Of a DNA stretch of 64,000 nucleotides, positions 12,468 to 24,430 are shown piece by piece. A model generated the notes under the pieces. It was not told the DNA's origin and did no database searches. It saw only the letters and a list, made by a program, of their open reading frames with translations. Every line of letters starts with the position of its first letter. Position 1 is the first letter of the stretch. The DNA is from Babylonia areolata. Its lineage: Eukaryota > Mollusca > Gastropoda > Neogastropoda > Buccinidae. Where the stretch lies: positions 32,873,764 to 32,937,763 of the forward strand of contig NC_134883.1 in the NCBI RefSeq assembly GCF_041734735.1, in the 5' to 3' direction. The position numbers and the translations under genes are program-made.

Positions 12468-13062
12468 CCGCGCGCGCGTACTGGTGGCAAATCAATGCCT
12501 TCAAAACAAAATACACCTACACGAACATATATGTGTGTATGTATATGTATATATATGTATATGTACAGAAGAAATCATATGCATGTTCTTTCTTGCATTC
12601 GCTCCTGTACTTTCCAACAACATAGTTACAAAAACAGATATATCTTCAGTCCTCATTATGTTTGTTGCTATTTTTAACTTATTCAAATGGTCAGCAGTTA
12701 TTTACCACATAAATAGTCCCCTTCTTCTCGTTCGTAGAAGTATTTTGACATTAGACACTATCTTTTTTTTTATTTGTCAGTTGATTCTTATAATTACTTC
12801 ATTCGATCCTGTTTTTTTGCTAATTTCCCCAAAATTTCTTTGCGCACTCTCACCTTCTCCCTCCTGTCCAATACATTACACACGTTCGACCGCGTGTATT
12901 CTTTCTCCCTCTCCCCTTCCTCTATCACACACACACACAATCACACACGCACGAACGCGCACACACACACACACACACACTCACACAATCACACACGCAC
13001 GAACACACGCGCAACGCGTGCTCGCACGCGCGCGCGCGCGCGCACACAAACACACACACAGA
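12330..13062. repeat. (CG)n-(CA)n arrays and (CA)n/(CACG)n cluster around unique A/T-rich DNA
   Basis: Alternating CG then CA units occupy 12330-12382, CA units 12436-12464, a TATG/TA patch 12527-12565, and CA/CACG/CG units 12926-13062. The A/T-rich 12570-12900 holds open frames without recognisable domains. Confidence 0.9.
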
Positions 13063-13560
13063 TAAACTAAACCGGAAGAAACACATGAAAAGATTCATCT
13101 GCGCGTGTGAACGTGTGTGTGGAGCGAGTTCGTGTGTGTTTCTTTATTCAGTTCAACGTCTTTTCCCTGTTAAATGATATAAGACGGAGGAAATGTGTGT
13201 AACTGTGCATGTGCGCTTTGGAGATGGGGGAGAGGGGGATACACGGGAAGAAGTGGTGGGATGACTGATGTGACAGAGCAGTGGAAAAGGAAGATACAAA
13301 GGACTGGGCTTACAGTGAATTACAACATGTTAAACATCCCTATGACAGTATAAAGCATGCTTGTAATAACAAAAACGTTACCAATCAAAGGTAAATACCA
13401 AATGGACACTGATTCAAACAAAATAATCATGTTTAAAGTAATGAATGATTCTGCAAAACATCTCCTGAGAACAAACATGTGTTTGATGGGAGACTGGTCG
13501 GCTACTTTTTGAAAGATCAGCTGCCTTGGTTTTGGACACTGGACAAGTAAGCGATAGACA
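13063..13560. other. Unassigned A/T-rich DNA
   Basis: No gene seen. The right part may be the 3' UTR of the RNase H-type LINE next to it, but no clear tail is visible. Confidence 0.4.
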
Positions 13561-14090
13561 TTTACTTCTTTTCCACATTGCTACCGTATATTTTTGCAAA
13601 ATTTTGATTGAATGACATTCAAATGGAATCGATAGACTAAACGTCCAGTTAGTATTGACTGGGAGACAGATGAATCGCAAGAAAGCCTTGGGGTTGCTTG
13701 CTGTAACTGGTTTCATAGAGTGATGGTAAAATTGGCTGGCTGAGTCTTTTTGCCTATGTTAATGTCGATCTCTTGACACGTTTTCTATACGCCTGTAGCA
13801 CTCTTGTAGATCTGATAATGATAAGGATTGATCTTTCACTGTTTTGTGCTGTCTTTCTGGCAGCCTGATCTGCCTGATCTCTCATTTGAAAAAAAAAAAA
13901 AAAAAAAAAATCCCACAGTGAGAAGGCACCCCAATGAAAGTTAAATGGATGCCTTTGATCGACAAAAGATGTGCAGTGTACATTATTTCTGTGGCCATCT
14001 GAAAGCGTGATTTTTTTGTGTTTTTTTCTGATCTAAGTGCGTGTAACACTGATTTTGAATCAAAGCAGAGTAGATTTGACGATTGCAATC
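13560..14090 (-). mobile_element. LINE fragment with RNase H domain, broken by a poly-T run
   Basis: On the minus strand about 14065-13912 encodes FDSKSVLHALRSEKN and later LTFIGVPSHCGI. These are the DSK and PSHCGI signatures of the C-terminal RNase H domain found in I-group non-LTR retrotransposons. The next expected block (N-E-x-A-D-x-A-A-R-K) is found past a run of 22 A on the plus strand (13889-13910): it reads RDQADQAARKTAQNSERS in another frame and ends at a stop near 13770. The run both inserts residues and shifts the frame, so it expanded inside the coding sequence after insertion. Sequence left of 13740 (CPVSKTKAADL-like) may be further ORF2 remnant. The reverse transcriptase part is absent, with a break near 14090. 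Confidence 0.75.
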
Positions 14091-14341
14091 CTTTCGTGTA
14101 TGTGTGCCCGTGTGCGTGTGCAAGCGCTATGTGTTTGTGGGTGAAGGGGGCAGAGGGGGAGCGCGTGTGCTGACTGCGTGTTTACATATGCGCTCATCAT
14201 GATGTGTGTGTGTGGAAAGATACGTAAGACAGACAGAAAGAAGGCGGGGGGCAGATACAGGGAAACCACAGAGAGACAGAGAGAGGGGGGGGGGGAGGCA
14301 GAGACGGAGAGAAAGACAGACAGACAGACAGACAGAGAAAG

Positions 14342-14375
<34 letters not shown>

Positions 14376-14540
14376 GAGGTAAAAAGTCGAGCTGAAGTTC
14401 TGACAGAAAGGCCAGGAGAAAGACCCAAGGGACGACCCACTGACAGACCCCCCTCCCCAATCCCTCTCACACACAGACACACGCGCACACACACAGAGAA
14501 GGAGTCTGGTGGGGGGGGGGGGGGGGGGGGGGGGGCAGGG
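14091..14540. repeat. TG-, GACA-, CA- and poly-G-rich block
   Basis: It includes a GGG-rich GACAGA tract at 14270-14340, (CA)n at 14343-14373, CACA/CGCA at 14466-14496 and a G-run of about 26 at 14510-14535. No gene. Confidence 0.9.
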
Positions 14541-14727
14541 GTGTCTGAACCGCCATGCAACGCTGACAGATGTGCAGCAATTTGGGGATTGAGTTTCAAC
14601 CGACACACGTCGACAGCCATTTTTTTTCTTTTGGTGATTGCAAATCTTCCCTACAGAGGCGATGAAACTTCTCGGGGAAGGATTCTGGAAGGTTAATCCT
14701 CGCCTGCCAACCTCTATTTCCCCTCAT

Positions 14728-14872
14728 CTCTCTCTCTCTCTCTCTCTCTCTATTTCCATCCCTCTTTCTCTCTCCCCTCCTCTCTCTCTCCATCTCTCTT
14801 CCTTTCCCTCCCTCCTCTCTCTCTCTCTCTTTCCCTCCCTCTTTCTCTATCTGTCTCTCGCTTTCTCTCTGA
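14728..14872. repeat. (CT)n/(CCCTCT)n polypyrimidine tract
   Basis: About 145 bp of nearly pure pyrimidine on the plus strand, built from CT, CCCT and TTTCT units. Confidence 0.93.
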
Positions 14873-15382
14873 GGGAACGAAAGCAGGGCCAAGCTTTCCA
14901 CGTTATGCTAATAGCCGCATTGGGGGTGGAAAGGGGAGGGGTGGCGAGTGGGGGGGCTTGGGGGGGACGCAGCTTGCACCAACATTGCATCAACTGTTTG
15001 TCACAACCAATTTCCCTCCGATCCGGACAGCCCCGCTCCCTCTCCTCTAGGATGCATGCAAGGCCATAATGGATCCCGTCTTTCTTTTGCTTTTATTTAT
15101 TTTTTGTTAATACTCACCCCATTTTTCTTTTGCGAGGACGGTGAGGTGGAGCTGCTGTTGTATAAGATTCAAGTTTCAATCTTGTTTATTTTTGCTGAAA
15201 GCGACTCTGCATGCAAATGTTTCTAAACACACACACACACACACACACACACGCACGCACGCTCGCACAACCGAGTTCAAACTGAAACTCTTAAGCATGG
15301 AAGCGAGAGTTTCGATCCAATTCATGGGAGGATCGACAACCCCCACCCCTCTTCCCCTCTCCCCCATCACATCATGATTGCC
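14873..15382. other. Unassigned DNA with a short (CA)n
   Basis: It contains a G-rich patch at 14930-14966 and (CA)n/(CGCA)n at 15227-15262. No gene is supported. Confidence 0.55.
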
Positions 15383-15665
15383 GGTCAGGAAATCAGTCTT
15401 TCGGCATGATGAGACGATTAAACCCAGGTCCTGCAGAGTGGAAGATGCTCTTCGCGTATGTAAAACAACTCACGGAAACAAGGCAGCTGTCCATGGTACA
15501 GTTATGAAGAAAAATTCATTTTGATTTTGTAAATAAACAAACGTGAAAACAGGAAAAGGGAAAAATAAAACGAAAATGGGTGGGGCTGGACAATGGCGAT
15601 CCGCTCACCCCGAGGAAAGCAGCCAGAATTTCACACGAAGATGTTGTAACGAGACATAATAAAAA
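15383..15665 (+). mobile_element. Old, diverged SINE fragment (same family as 1-424)
   Basis: Landmarks of the family appear in order: GATGAGACGATTAAACCCAGGTCC (split here as 15408-15431), CTCACGGAAACAAGGCAGCTG, GAAGAAAAATTCATTTTGAT, then CGCTCACCCCGAGGAAAGCAG and CCAGAATTTCACACG near the 3' end. The tRNA head is missing. Divergence from the other copies is clearly higher than between the copies at 1 and 48 kb. Confidence 0.75.
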
Positions 15666-16434
15666 CACCTGCAATATCGGTCTCGACTTTTAAATGTGAA
15701 AGTTCCGGAAGAAATTTTACCCCCAAAAATCAAATTAACGTCACCACGTCAGTCGGCTACGAAAATTAACCCGTGACGCAGAACCCCTTGTGAATTAAAT
15801 TAGCGTCATCACTTATAGATACACATGCTCAGACCAAGAAAGGGGACGGACAACATCACAAAAAGGTGGAATGGAAGGAGCTTTGTCCAGACCCATGCAA
15901 AACACCAGCATACACAGCCGTGAGAGATGTAGACATGTGTTGCGGCGTTCCACCACTGCAGTGCCCCTACCACCCTGGAGGGTTATGCGAGCAGTAATAA
16001 GCAGCAAGTAAGTACCTTTGGACGCAGACCTGGCAAAACTAATAAATGTCAACCCCGTGACGTTATTTGCTTTGTGTTAAACCTCTGCTTACCGCGCGTT
16101 GCAAATCTAATGAACAGGAGAGCGTCACTGCTTTTCTAATTAACACTGTGGTCAATTCTCAGTAAGTCCAGCTGTGATGGTGGACGCCATCTGGTTTTAT
16201 TTGTACCATCAGGGCTACAAGGCTGTTGGGAACTTGGTCTCAAGATGTTCTCCTCAAGCAAATGGAATTTTGCCGAACACATTTTTCTCCACTGAGAAGC
16301 AAACAGCGCATTAACATATTATTAACTCTTTACAGTCATCGTCGTTTCATTCGTGCTGTCATTTTCCCCTCGTGAATTTTTTGTAAGGTGGTGTGACAAC
16401 TGGTGCTTAACTGTTGTTGTTTAAGTAAGCAATA
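15666..16434. other. Unassigned A/T-rich DNA with several TGACG/CGTCA half-sites
   Basis: No gene. TGACG or CGTCA occurs near 15740, 15748, 15774, 15805, 16058 and 16124, several times next to AATTAA. See findings. Confidence 0.45.
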
Positions 16435-16640
16435 ATAATAATAATGATGATGATAATAATAAGAAGAAGAAGAAGAATGATGATGAGAAGGAGGAAGAGC
16501 GGGAAGGAGAAGAAGAAGAAGAAAATGTCCAAACGTTTAACTAAGGCAGGTGAAAATGAATTAAATAGTTTGTTACATTTCTTTGAACCTCCATTTCTTT
16601 CTTTCTTTCTTTTTTTCTTCTTCTTTTAATTTCTTTTCTT
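16435..16640. repeat. (AAT)n, (GAT)n, (GAA)n and T-rich tracts
   Basis: Trinucleotide repeats fill 16435-16525, and TTTC/TTC repeats fill 16596-16640. Confidence 0.9.
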
Positions 16641-16849
16641 TTCTTCTTATCCCTCCTAAAAAAATATTTCTTCTTCCCTCCATGATGCAAAGCTTGCTAA
16701 ACACAGAGCTCACACACCTGTACCTTGCTCCTGATTTTGTGTGTGACTTTCTTTTTCTCCTTGCATTGCACGGATATCGACTATGATTACTGTCACCTTT
16801 ATTCTTAAAATAACAACAACAATAAACAACAAAAAAACGTTTTACGGTG

Positions 16850-17570
16850 GAACTAGGGGGGGGGGGGACCCAAATTCTCCCTCCCTCCCACCCACTCTCC
16901 CTTCCAACCCCCGCACGCCTCTTGCCCCCAATCCAGCGTTCTTAACCTTCCTCCCCGACACTCCAACAGAACAGCGCATAGCTTCCAGTTCTTCCACTCT
17001 CTTTCCATCATATTCCACCAACCGCTCACGTAACAACGCCAAGGCGTGAAAACTTTCTGAAACTTCCATCAACGCTAACCCCAACCATCCCGACCCCCAA
17101 TCCCCCCCCTCTCCAACCCCCCCCCCCCCACCCCCCCCCGCACCCCCCCCCCCTTGCACGCCCTATTCCCACCCACCACCCCAGCCCCCACTTTACCCCC
17201 AACCTCTCCCCTCGCCCTTTCTATCCACAGCAGCTGATCCTCCAGCTATAATGACGGAGGGTGGTGTGGGGGGATGGTGTGTGTGTGGGGGGGGGGGGGG
17301 GGGTGAGAGGGGAGGGGTCAAAGTGTAAAAGGAAGCCGGCACGTGCTGGGGAAGCCCCTTCCCCCTGCCGGCCATGTTGTTCCCCAACCCCCCCTACCCC
17401 ACACCCTCACTGCCGGCCACTTTCAGTGAGGAGCACCACACACCCGGTAATTACATGCCATTAGCATCCACACCACCACCGCAAATTGCTTCTCACCGCT
17501 GCCCCCCCCCCCCCCCCCCGTCCCCCACCCCCCATCCCCCCCCCCCCCCACCCCCCTCAACCCCCTTCCT
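16850..17570. repeat. C-rich block with poly-C and poly-G runs
   Basis: Long C-runs separated by A lie at 17100-17155, 17503-17520 and 17536-17550. A G-run of about 20 lies at 17287-17305. The rest is C/CCA-rich. Open frames here are proline- or glycine-rich artefacts. Confidence 0.85.
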
Positions 17571-19372
17571 CCCTCCCCTTTCGTCCCCGACGACGACGAC
17601 AATGGCACACAAAGTCGATGGGCGTCGATTTAAACCCGTCATAGCATCAACAACAGCATCAAAAGAAAGCCACAGTGCTTTCTCCTTCCTCATCGCAGTC
17701 ATCTTCCACACAGGGCCACCCGACGTCCCCGTGTGTGTGTGTGAGTGTGTGTTGTTAGTCATCCCACGTCTGACGTCCGTCGACATCAAAGTGCGAAACC
17801 ATTATATCTGCAGCTGCGAGACGCTTGTACTCAACTGACACTTGCGTCCTTTGTTCATCTCCGCTACTAACAATGCCGTATAAACCCTATCTCCCGAGTC
17901 CTCTGGATTGTTCCTTGTCTGGCGTCACTAGGGTGGGTTCCTGACTGGCGGTAATATGGCAGTTGTTACGAAAGGACTTTCTCTTTTCTCTTTCTCCAGA
18001 TAAAAATAAAATAAAATAAAATAAAATAAAATTCATGGAGAAGCATTTTATGGCTGGATCAGTCCGACACACGCCTTGACGCTTTCTTGAAACTGAAACT
18101 CGTCATCATCATCGCCGGACAATGATGTGGGGAGGGGGTGGGGGGGTTCTGTGTGTAACTGTCGCTGCGCATGATGTACTGAATGACATTCGGTCCTGTG
18201 CTCATTAGTGTTAATAACCTGTCGATGTAAACCACACTTCCAACCGTCTCTATTCCTTGTGGGGCATTCAATAGACTCTTCAAGGCCTAAACAATGCAGC
18301 CACCTTTTTACCATTGTGCACAGTGATTTTTTTTTTTTCTAATTACCTATTGGCTTGCACCACCCCACCCCTCCCCTCCACCTCAACCGGCCTCCTTTTC
18401 ATTCGAATATACAGAAATGTCGATTTCTAATTAATAATAACAATCATCATTATGATAGAAATGATAATAATCCAAATGGTAATAATAATATTACTTATTT
18501 TCAGTCTAATATCATCGTCTTAGATGAACAGACTATCAATAAATAAACGAACTATTCGCTTGCAACGTTAACGTCAAGTTGCTCATTGCTGGTGTTGTTG
18601 CAGGTTTCGTTGTTCGACGGAGTGAGGTCATGGCCGGATGAAATAATTATGGTGCAGCGTTTATGTGCGACTCGGTCTGCACGCTTGACAGCTTCTTGAA
18701 ACTGAATCTTGGGTTTTTCTTGGGGCGGGGGTGTGGGAGGTTCTTCCTTTCTTCAAGGTTTCTTTCACGAAAAACAATTTCCATGGATTTTCACGGACAG
18801 TATCGGAAAATGATTTCGTTGTTTTTGTCTGAAGATGACGTCATGGTTATACTCGTAGACTATCAGACAATAAAACCAACACATTCTTTCCGAAAAGGCC
18901 GTTGATTTATGCGTGCGTGTGTGTGCGTGCGTGCGTGCGTGCGCGTGCTTGCGTGTGCGTGTGTCAAAAAAAAAGTAAGTCACAAAATAATAATTTACAA
19001 TCAAAAACCCTCAAGAATAATTATCATGCTTATCTTCCCCAACATTCAAAAGCAGAGATCATTTGGTTTGCCGCAGTTATTCTTTCCATTTATAAATTTA
19101 CACACGAAACTATCTCCGAATACGCCCCACATACGATGAAGAGAAACATATTCCTTCATAAAAAATTACCACATTTACACAAAGCATCACTTGGGTTTGA
19201 ATATCAATATGATCAAAGATCGTATCGTGTTTTTACGACGTAAAGCGTACATGTTTGTGAACATTATGCAATGAAGGAATTTTCTGATAAAAACAACAAG
19301 CTAATGCATGATTTAATGTAAACGGAAACAAAATAAATTGCACATTATCCATTTGATTGAACCAGCACGCAA

Positions 19373-19412
<40 letters not shown>

Positions 19413-20442
19413 GCAAATTCGAATTGTTTATTCATCAGTCCATTGCCCCAGAGAGAAACAAGAGACAAACGGAGACGGAGAGTTAGGGAATTCAACACAG
19501 GGCCAATAATATATATCATCAGTTTTTACAAGGTGTTTTGCATACGCACTGAGCGAAAGATAAAAAAGCTGTTAAATGCACTGTATTCCAGCAAGGCCCT
19601 GTAATCTAAAATCTTTTTTGAATGAGCGATAAACGTGTGCGAAGCGCGAAATTATTCTCCATAATTCCCCACTTCCAGAGCGATGGAGAGCTGGACTGCC
19701 ACAATAAAAAAAATAATAAATGATACGGGTTTCTAATGGAATAGAAATTGTGATCTCTCATATTGCAAATGAAGTGCGATATCGTGGGTGAAGCAAAAAA
19801 TGTTGCATGTTGATGAATCAAAAAAAACCTGGTGCACCATGACCTGCATGTAAGTGAGACGGAAAATAGATAAACAAATAAATAAATAAATACATTATTA
19901 ATGGTCTCTTTTGCATACAGACGGAGGCAGGGGAAGGGTGTGCTTTTGGCCCACTCTGGAGTGAGCAGATGGATGGGACGAAAGGTTACCCCACCCAGTC
20001 CCTTTCTTCCCCCCGCCCCAACCCCCTTCCCTCATCCCTGTCCCTTCCCTCTCTGTCTTGGAGCTCTCGAAGCGAATCGAGCAGCAAACGTTCATCCTGT
20101 GCTCTAACTGGAGACAATGTTTTGTTTAATCTTATAGCGTATAGCCTTGCCGACAACACGGGGCCATACAAAGGGGCTAATGTCTAGTTTAAACAGCACT
20201 TCGTTATAAACATGTCACAATACAAACACAATCGCGATAGCAGCAGAACATCACGTCAGCGTTGAGATGCACTGTTCAAACACCTTCTTGGCATCTGTGG
20301 CTGGATGATCATAAGCGACCCTGGTTCCTGCCACCTGATGTCAAAATAAAGATGCTTGATGTTCACACAAACACAGTCATGTCCACAAAGCGAACAATGT
20401 GTACAAAATCCAAGACAACCTGTAATTCAAAAACTGTTCCTA
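17571..20442. other. Unassigned DNA with scattered short microsatellites
   Basis: No gene is supported in 2.9 kb. It contains (TAAAA)n at 18003-18031, (AAT)n near 18430-18490, (TGCG/TG)n at 18911-18964, (GA)n at 19377-19408 and (AAAT)n at 19872-19892. Two short stretches are alike (about 18072-18098 and 18683-18703, TTGACRSYTTCTTGAAACTGAA), a weak hint of an old duplication. Confidence 0.5.
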
Positions 20443-20880
20443 AACCGCTTCTTCTTCTTCCGCGTTCCCTGGCCACGCTAGATTTTCAGTCCGGTCAGGA
20501 CAGCGACGTCCGCGGTCCGTCGCAGGGACCCCACTGGTCCCTACAGTTTCTCTTGGAGCTCCACCGGGCTAGACCATGCCTGACGTCTCAGATCGTCGAA
20601 GGTGGGGCAGGACTGCAGGATATGGGAGGGGGTCTGTTGCCCTGTGCCACAAGGGCACTGGTCAGTATGTGATATCTTCAGACGGTAGAGATGGGAGAGG
20701 AGCCGACAGTGTCCCGTTCGCAGTCTGAAGATTGTGACCTATGCAGCTCTGTCCAGCTCATGGATGCCGTCCTTTTCGTCTTCCGTCCCGATGTCCAGAC
20801 GTTGGCGCCATGCTGTCCTGCAGCTGTCTTTCAGTATCGTTTTTGCCACGCTATAGGACACCACAGTGCCTCCTAAACAT
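20443..20880 (-). mobile_element. 3' end of a LINE: C-terminal zinc-knuckle region and GAAG tail
   Basis: The minus-strand reading from about 20875 gives VSYSVAKTILKDSCRTAWRQ, then IFRLRTGHCRLLSHLYRLKI, DQCPCGTGQQTPSHILQSCP and FDDLRRQAWS. The RLRTGHC..L..HLY block followed by C-x-C-x(8)-H-x(4)-C is the usual end of RNase H-bearing LINE polyproteins. Two TAG codons interrupt the frame, one between DRAA and VTIF and one after ELQEKL where Trp is likely (TGG to TAG). The open frame after that runs to AVLTGLKI and a stop, then a (GAA)n tail at about 20443-20455. Only this 3' part is present. Confidence 0.8.
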
Positions 20881-22249
20881 CACAGTGGCTCTCTTTTCAT
20901 TCTTTTGTCCACCCTTGTCTGTGATCAACCATTCTTTTCTGTCCCGATTTACATTACTACCTCCACCCCAAAAACAGGCGGTACAGTAAACGCCCAGAAA
21001 ATGTTACCAAAAACCACACACACTCAATAAGGGGGGTGGGAGTGGGAGGGGACAACAAATATCAATGTTACACTCTACCCACCACCACTACCCACCCCTT
21101 CTTTCCTACATCCCCAGATGGCTTTCGTCGGGGGGCTTCGCCATGCTCCACTGAATGTGCAAGCACCATGATTCGATTTCCATCCACACCCCTACCACCC
21201 TGCCCCGACCCCCAGCCCTCTCTCACGTCCCACCCTCTCCTCGACCCCCTCCCTGTCCCGTCTGTTGACAGCGGCGATACCGTTACAACCATTGACTTTG
21301 TCACGGATGGCGGCAGTAGCAGGAGGCAGAAGCCATCATGGCACAAATGACAACTACGCCCGCCGACCCACCATCCCCTCCCTTCACCCCCTCTCGCCCC
21401 CACTTTCCTTTCTGTCTCTCTCCTCCCTCCCTCTCTTTCCCTGTGAGAACCCTCACGAGTACAACGACCTGCCTCATTAGAGTCAAAATTTGTACCCCAG
21501 GCCAAAATATAACCCTGGCGTGTTTTGTTTTTTGTGGTTGTTGTTTTTTGTTTGTTTGTTTGTTTGTTCAGTTGTTTCTTTTTTCTTTTGGGCGGTGGGG
21601 TTCCTTTTTTTTCTTTAGCTGAACTCCCCCCCCTCCTCTCTCTCTCTCTCTCTCTCTTGTCCCCGTTATCTGTCTGTGTGTCTGCCTGTTTTTCTCTCCA
21701 CGTTGCCCCTGGCACCACGAGTAATAAGGGGGTTTCGGTAACATGAAGAAAAGATAATTAGCTTTTTTTTTCCCATAATAATGGTGTAACACTCTCTCTC
21801 TCTCTACCCCCCCCCCCCCTCTCTCTCTCTCTCTCTACCACGTAAGTAATAAACCATGTTAAGGAAGACGATGACGAAAGAAAGTAATGACAACAACTGG
21901 GAAGACGATGGAACAAGAGAAAAGGAAAAAGATGGTTTTGACGACGATCAAATAAATGGTGATGATGATGATGATGATAAGATCAGTGAAACGGTCACAT
22001 AAACTGGAGACAGACAGCAGGTTCTTGAATTAAAACAATCGGAATTACCATCATCCGTTTTCAGTTTCTCAAAGCTCACTGACTACGGAGAGGAGGACAT
22101 TCGACAACTTGCAACGACAACCTTCTCAGTTGTTCACAGAAAACAGTGTCAGCGGCGGAATTCTTTTTAAAAAAAAAATTTTAATTAAAAAAAACAAGCA
22201 GACAAATCACGCACAGTATAGGAGTTTCATTTACAAAACAGGAATCATC
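20881..22249. other. Unassigned DNA with C-rich and T-rich tracts
   Basis: It contains C/CCT-rich sequence at 21090-21450, TTTG-rich DNA at 21520-21600, (CT)n at 21637-21657, CT-C13-CT at 21791-21837 and (GAT)n at 21957-21979. No supported gene. Confidence 0.55.
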
Positions 22250-22385
22250 AAAGAGAACCTTCCAATAGCCTTCTTTTCATCCCCCGCCAAAGAGAACCTT
22301 CCAATAGCCTTCTTTTCATCCACCGCCCCCCCCCCCCCCCCCCTCGAAACAATTACCCCCCACCCCCCCCCCCACCCCCCCACGC
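22250..22385. repeat. 39-bp tandem doublet followed by poly-C
   Basis: AGAGAACCTTCCAATAGCCT plus TCTTTTCATCCMCCGCC occurs twice in a row (from about 22251 and 22290), followed by C-runs broken by AA and A. Confidence 0.93.
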
Positions 22386-22895
22386 AGAATCACACTCCCA
22401 CTCTCATTCGTTCTCTTCATGTTTTCCCCAAGTCGGTCACATGACCTAGTATTGATTTGTGTGTTCCCATGTGGCGGACCAAACGGTCGTCGTAAATTGG
22501 GGGTGTCCCTGCGAACGCCCCCCCCACTTCCTCACGCCTTACTACCCCCACCACCAACCACTCTGCCGCATTATTCAGTGGCGCCCCCTGTCTGTCTTAT
22601 TGCAGAGCCTGCCTGTCTTGTGTGGCCTTGGCCTTGGCCACTGTGTCAATCGGAAATGCCACATGTGGGCACGTCGCAGCACACAGACATGAGGGTTACA
22701 TCTGAATCAATGTCGCATGTTGGGGGGTGAGGGAGGGGAGGGGGGATCGTGTGTACAGTTTGGAAGTTGGTGAGCATGAGAGGGGAGGATTGAGCGGGGA
22801 GGGGGTGTGTGAGGAACGGGACGTGTGTGTATGAGAGAAAGAGAGAAAAAAAGAGTTCTCTCGGTATAAACGACAGAAGGGGACCAGGCCTTGTG

Positions 22896-22934
<39 letters not shown>

Positions 22935-23714
22935 AACCTCTTCGAACCCTCCTCCTCCACCCCCTTCCCCCCATCCACCATCAATTACTGACGCTACTGC
23001 TGGGTCTGTTGTTGCTGTTAGAAATAACAAGGCAGAATAACATCTTCTCTTGTTGCTGATGTAAAAAAAAAAACAAAAAAAAAACACCTAACAGCAGAAG
23101 CGTGTGGAGAGTCTTCACATTATGTCAATTTTGTTTTTGAACGTGTTCATTGTCCTGCACAAGACTGCTCAATTAAATGGTTAATTTTCTGCTGCTGATG
23201 ATGATGATACTCATCATTGTCATTATCATAGTCATGGCTGCTTTATCTGTTTGTTCGTTGCTGGTTTTATTGGGGGGGTTTCCCGATTGATATTGGTCTA
23301 TGTTCTCTGTGGCAATATAAAACCTGTGTGAAACAGAACATTTGCAACAACACGTTGTTTTGTTTATTTATATCAGTCGTTTTTCTTTTTTCTTTTTTTT
23401 TCTTTTTTTACCTCTTTCTCGCCAAGTCCATCGTGTTTCAATACATCTGGTTATCAAATCATACACACACAGACACAGTCAGGCAGACAGACAGATAGAA
23501 AGAGGCAGGGGTGAGGGTGGGGGTGGGGGAACCAACACCTGCAGGTTGTCAACTCAAAGGGGCTCTGAAACAAAACAGGACAAGCTGCCTGCAGGCTGTA
23601 GCGACAGCACAGAGGTCTGGGATCAATACTTACAGACAACACTAAACAAGCGGGCAGCAAGTCTGGAACTGTACCATCTGCAAGCACTGAGCGGTCAAAG
23701 TCGTGTTCTCTATT
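22386..23714. other. Unassigned DNA with an A32 tract
   Basis: No gene. It contains G/GA-rich DNA at 22720-22850 and a run of 32 A at 22900-22931, which could be an old retroposed tail although nothing recognisable precedes it. T-rich sequence lies at 23380-23412. Confidence 0.5.
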
Positions 23715-24140
23715 ATAATCAGTGCTGCACTGCGCTGCGCTATTTTGTGCTTTGTTTTGTACGGTACTGCGATGTACTGTACTGTATTCTTCTGAAATCC
23801 ACTGCACTGTGTTGTACTGTACTATACTACGTTGTAACTTACTGTATTACACTGTACTAAGCTGTACTAGGCTGTGCTGCGTGGCGCTGCTTTCTTCTGT
23901 ACTGCATTACGGTGTTGCATTGTATTGTATTGCACTGTATTGCATTGCACTGCACAGAATCGCACAGTATTGTACTGCATTCTTTCGTACTCTATTGTTC
24001 TGTGTTGCACTGTGCTACACTGTACTGCATTGCACTGCAATGTACTGTTGTATGTTGTGCTGTGCAACGCTAAGCTCTTCTGTACTGTATCATACTGAAT
24101 ACACTACAGTATTGTGCTGCGCTGTACTGCACTGCATCTC
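23715..24140. repeat. Degenerate ACTGT-type pentanucleotide array
   Basis: About 425 bp with strong five-base periodicity (ACTGT, ACTGC, ATTGC, GTTGT). It is the reverse-complement type of the ACAGT/ACAAC/ACAAT array at 62413-62970. Because five is not a multiple of three, several frames stay open and give cysteine-rich false proteins. Confidence 0.9.
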
Positions 24141-24337
24141 CACCCAATAGATATAAAATCAATATACGTCATTCCGTTAATTTTATCTTTCACTGAACAC
24201 AACAATCATGTCCCTTCGTAAACAACAAGCACCACCCATCCTCTACACAATATGAATTTTAGTGGGCAACACAATCGTAATATAGCAACGGCATTGATGC
24301 TTCATTACCACCATATTCTGAAACTGGTCAACTCACT

Positions 24338-24340
<3 letters not shown>

Positions 24341-24427
<87 letters not shown>
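24341..24427. repeat. (CT)n-(CA)n-(CT)n microsatellite
   Basis: A symmetric compound array: about 10 CT, about 10 CA and about 23 CT units. Confidence 0.96.

Positions 24428-24430
<3 letters not shown>

Noticed and set aside
18048-18905. Duplicate segment near 18072 and 18683
   Set aside because: Only about 20 bp are clearly alike (CTTGACRSYTTCTTGAAACT); too short to call a repeat.
23722-24150. 142-codon cysteine-rich frame that could look like a secreted venom-type peptide
   Set aside because: The cysteines come from a TGT/TGC-rich pentamer array, there is no cysteine framework, and a similar frame opens on the other strand.
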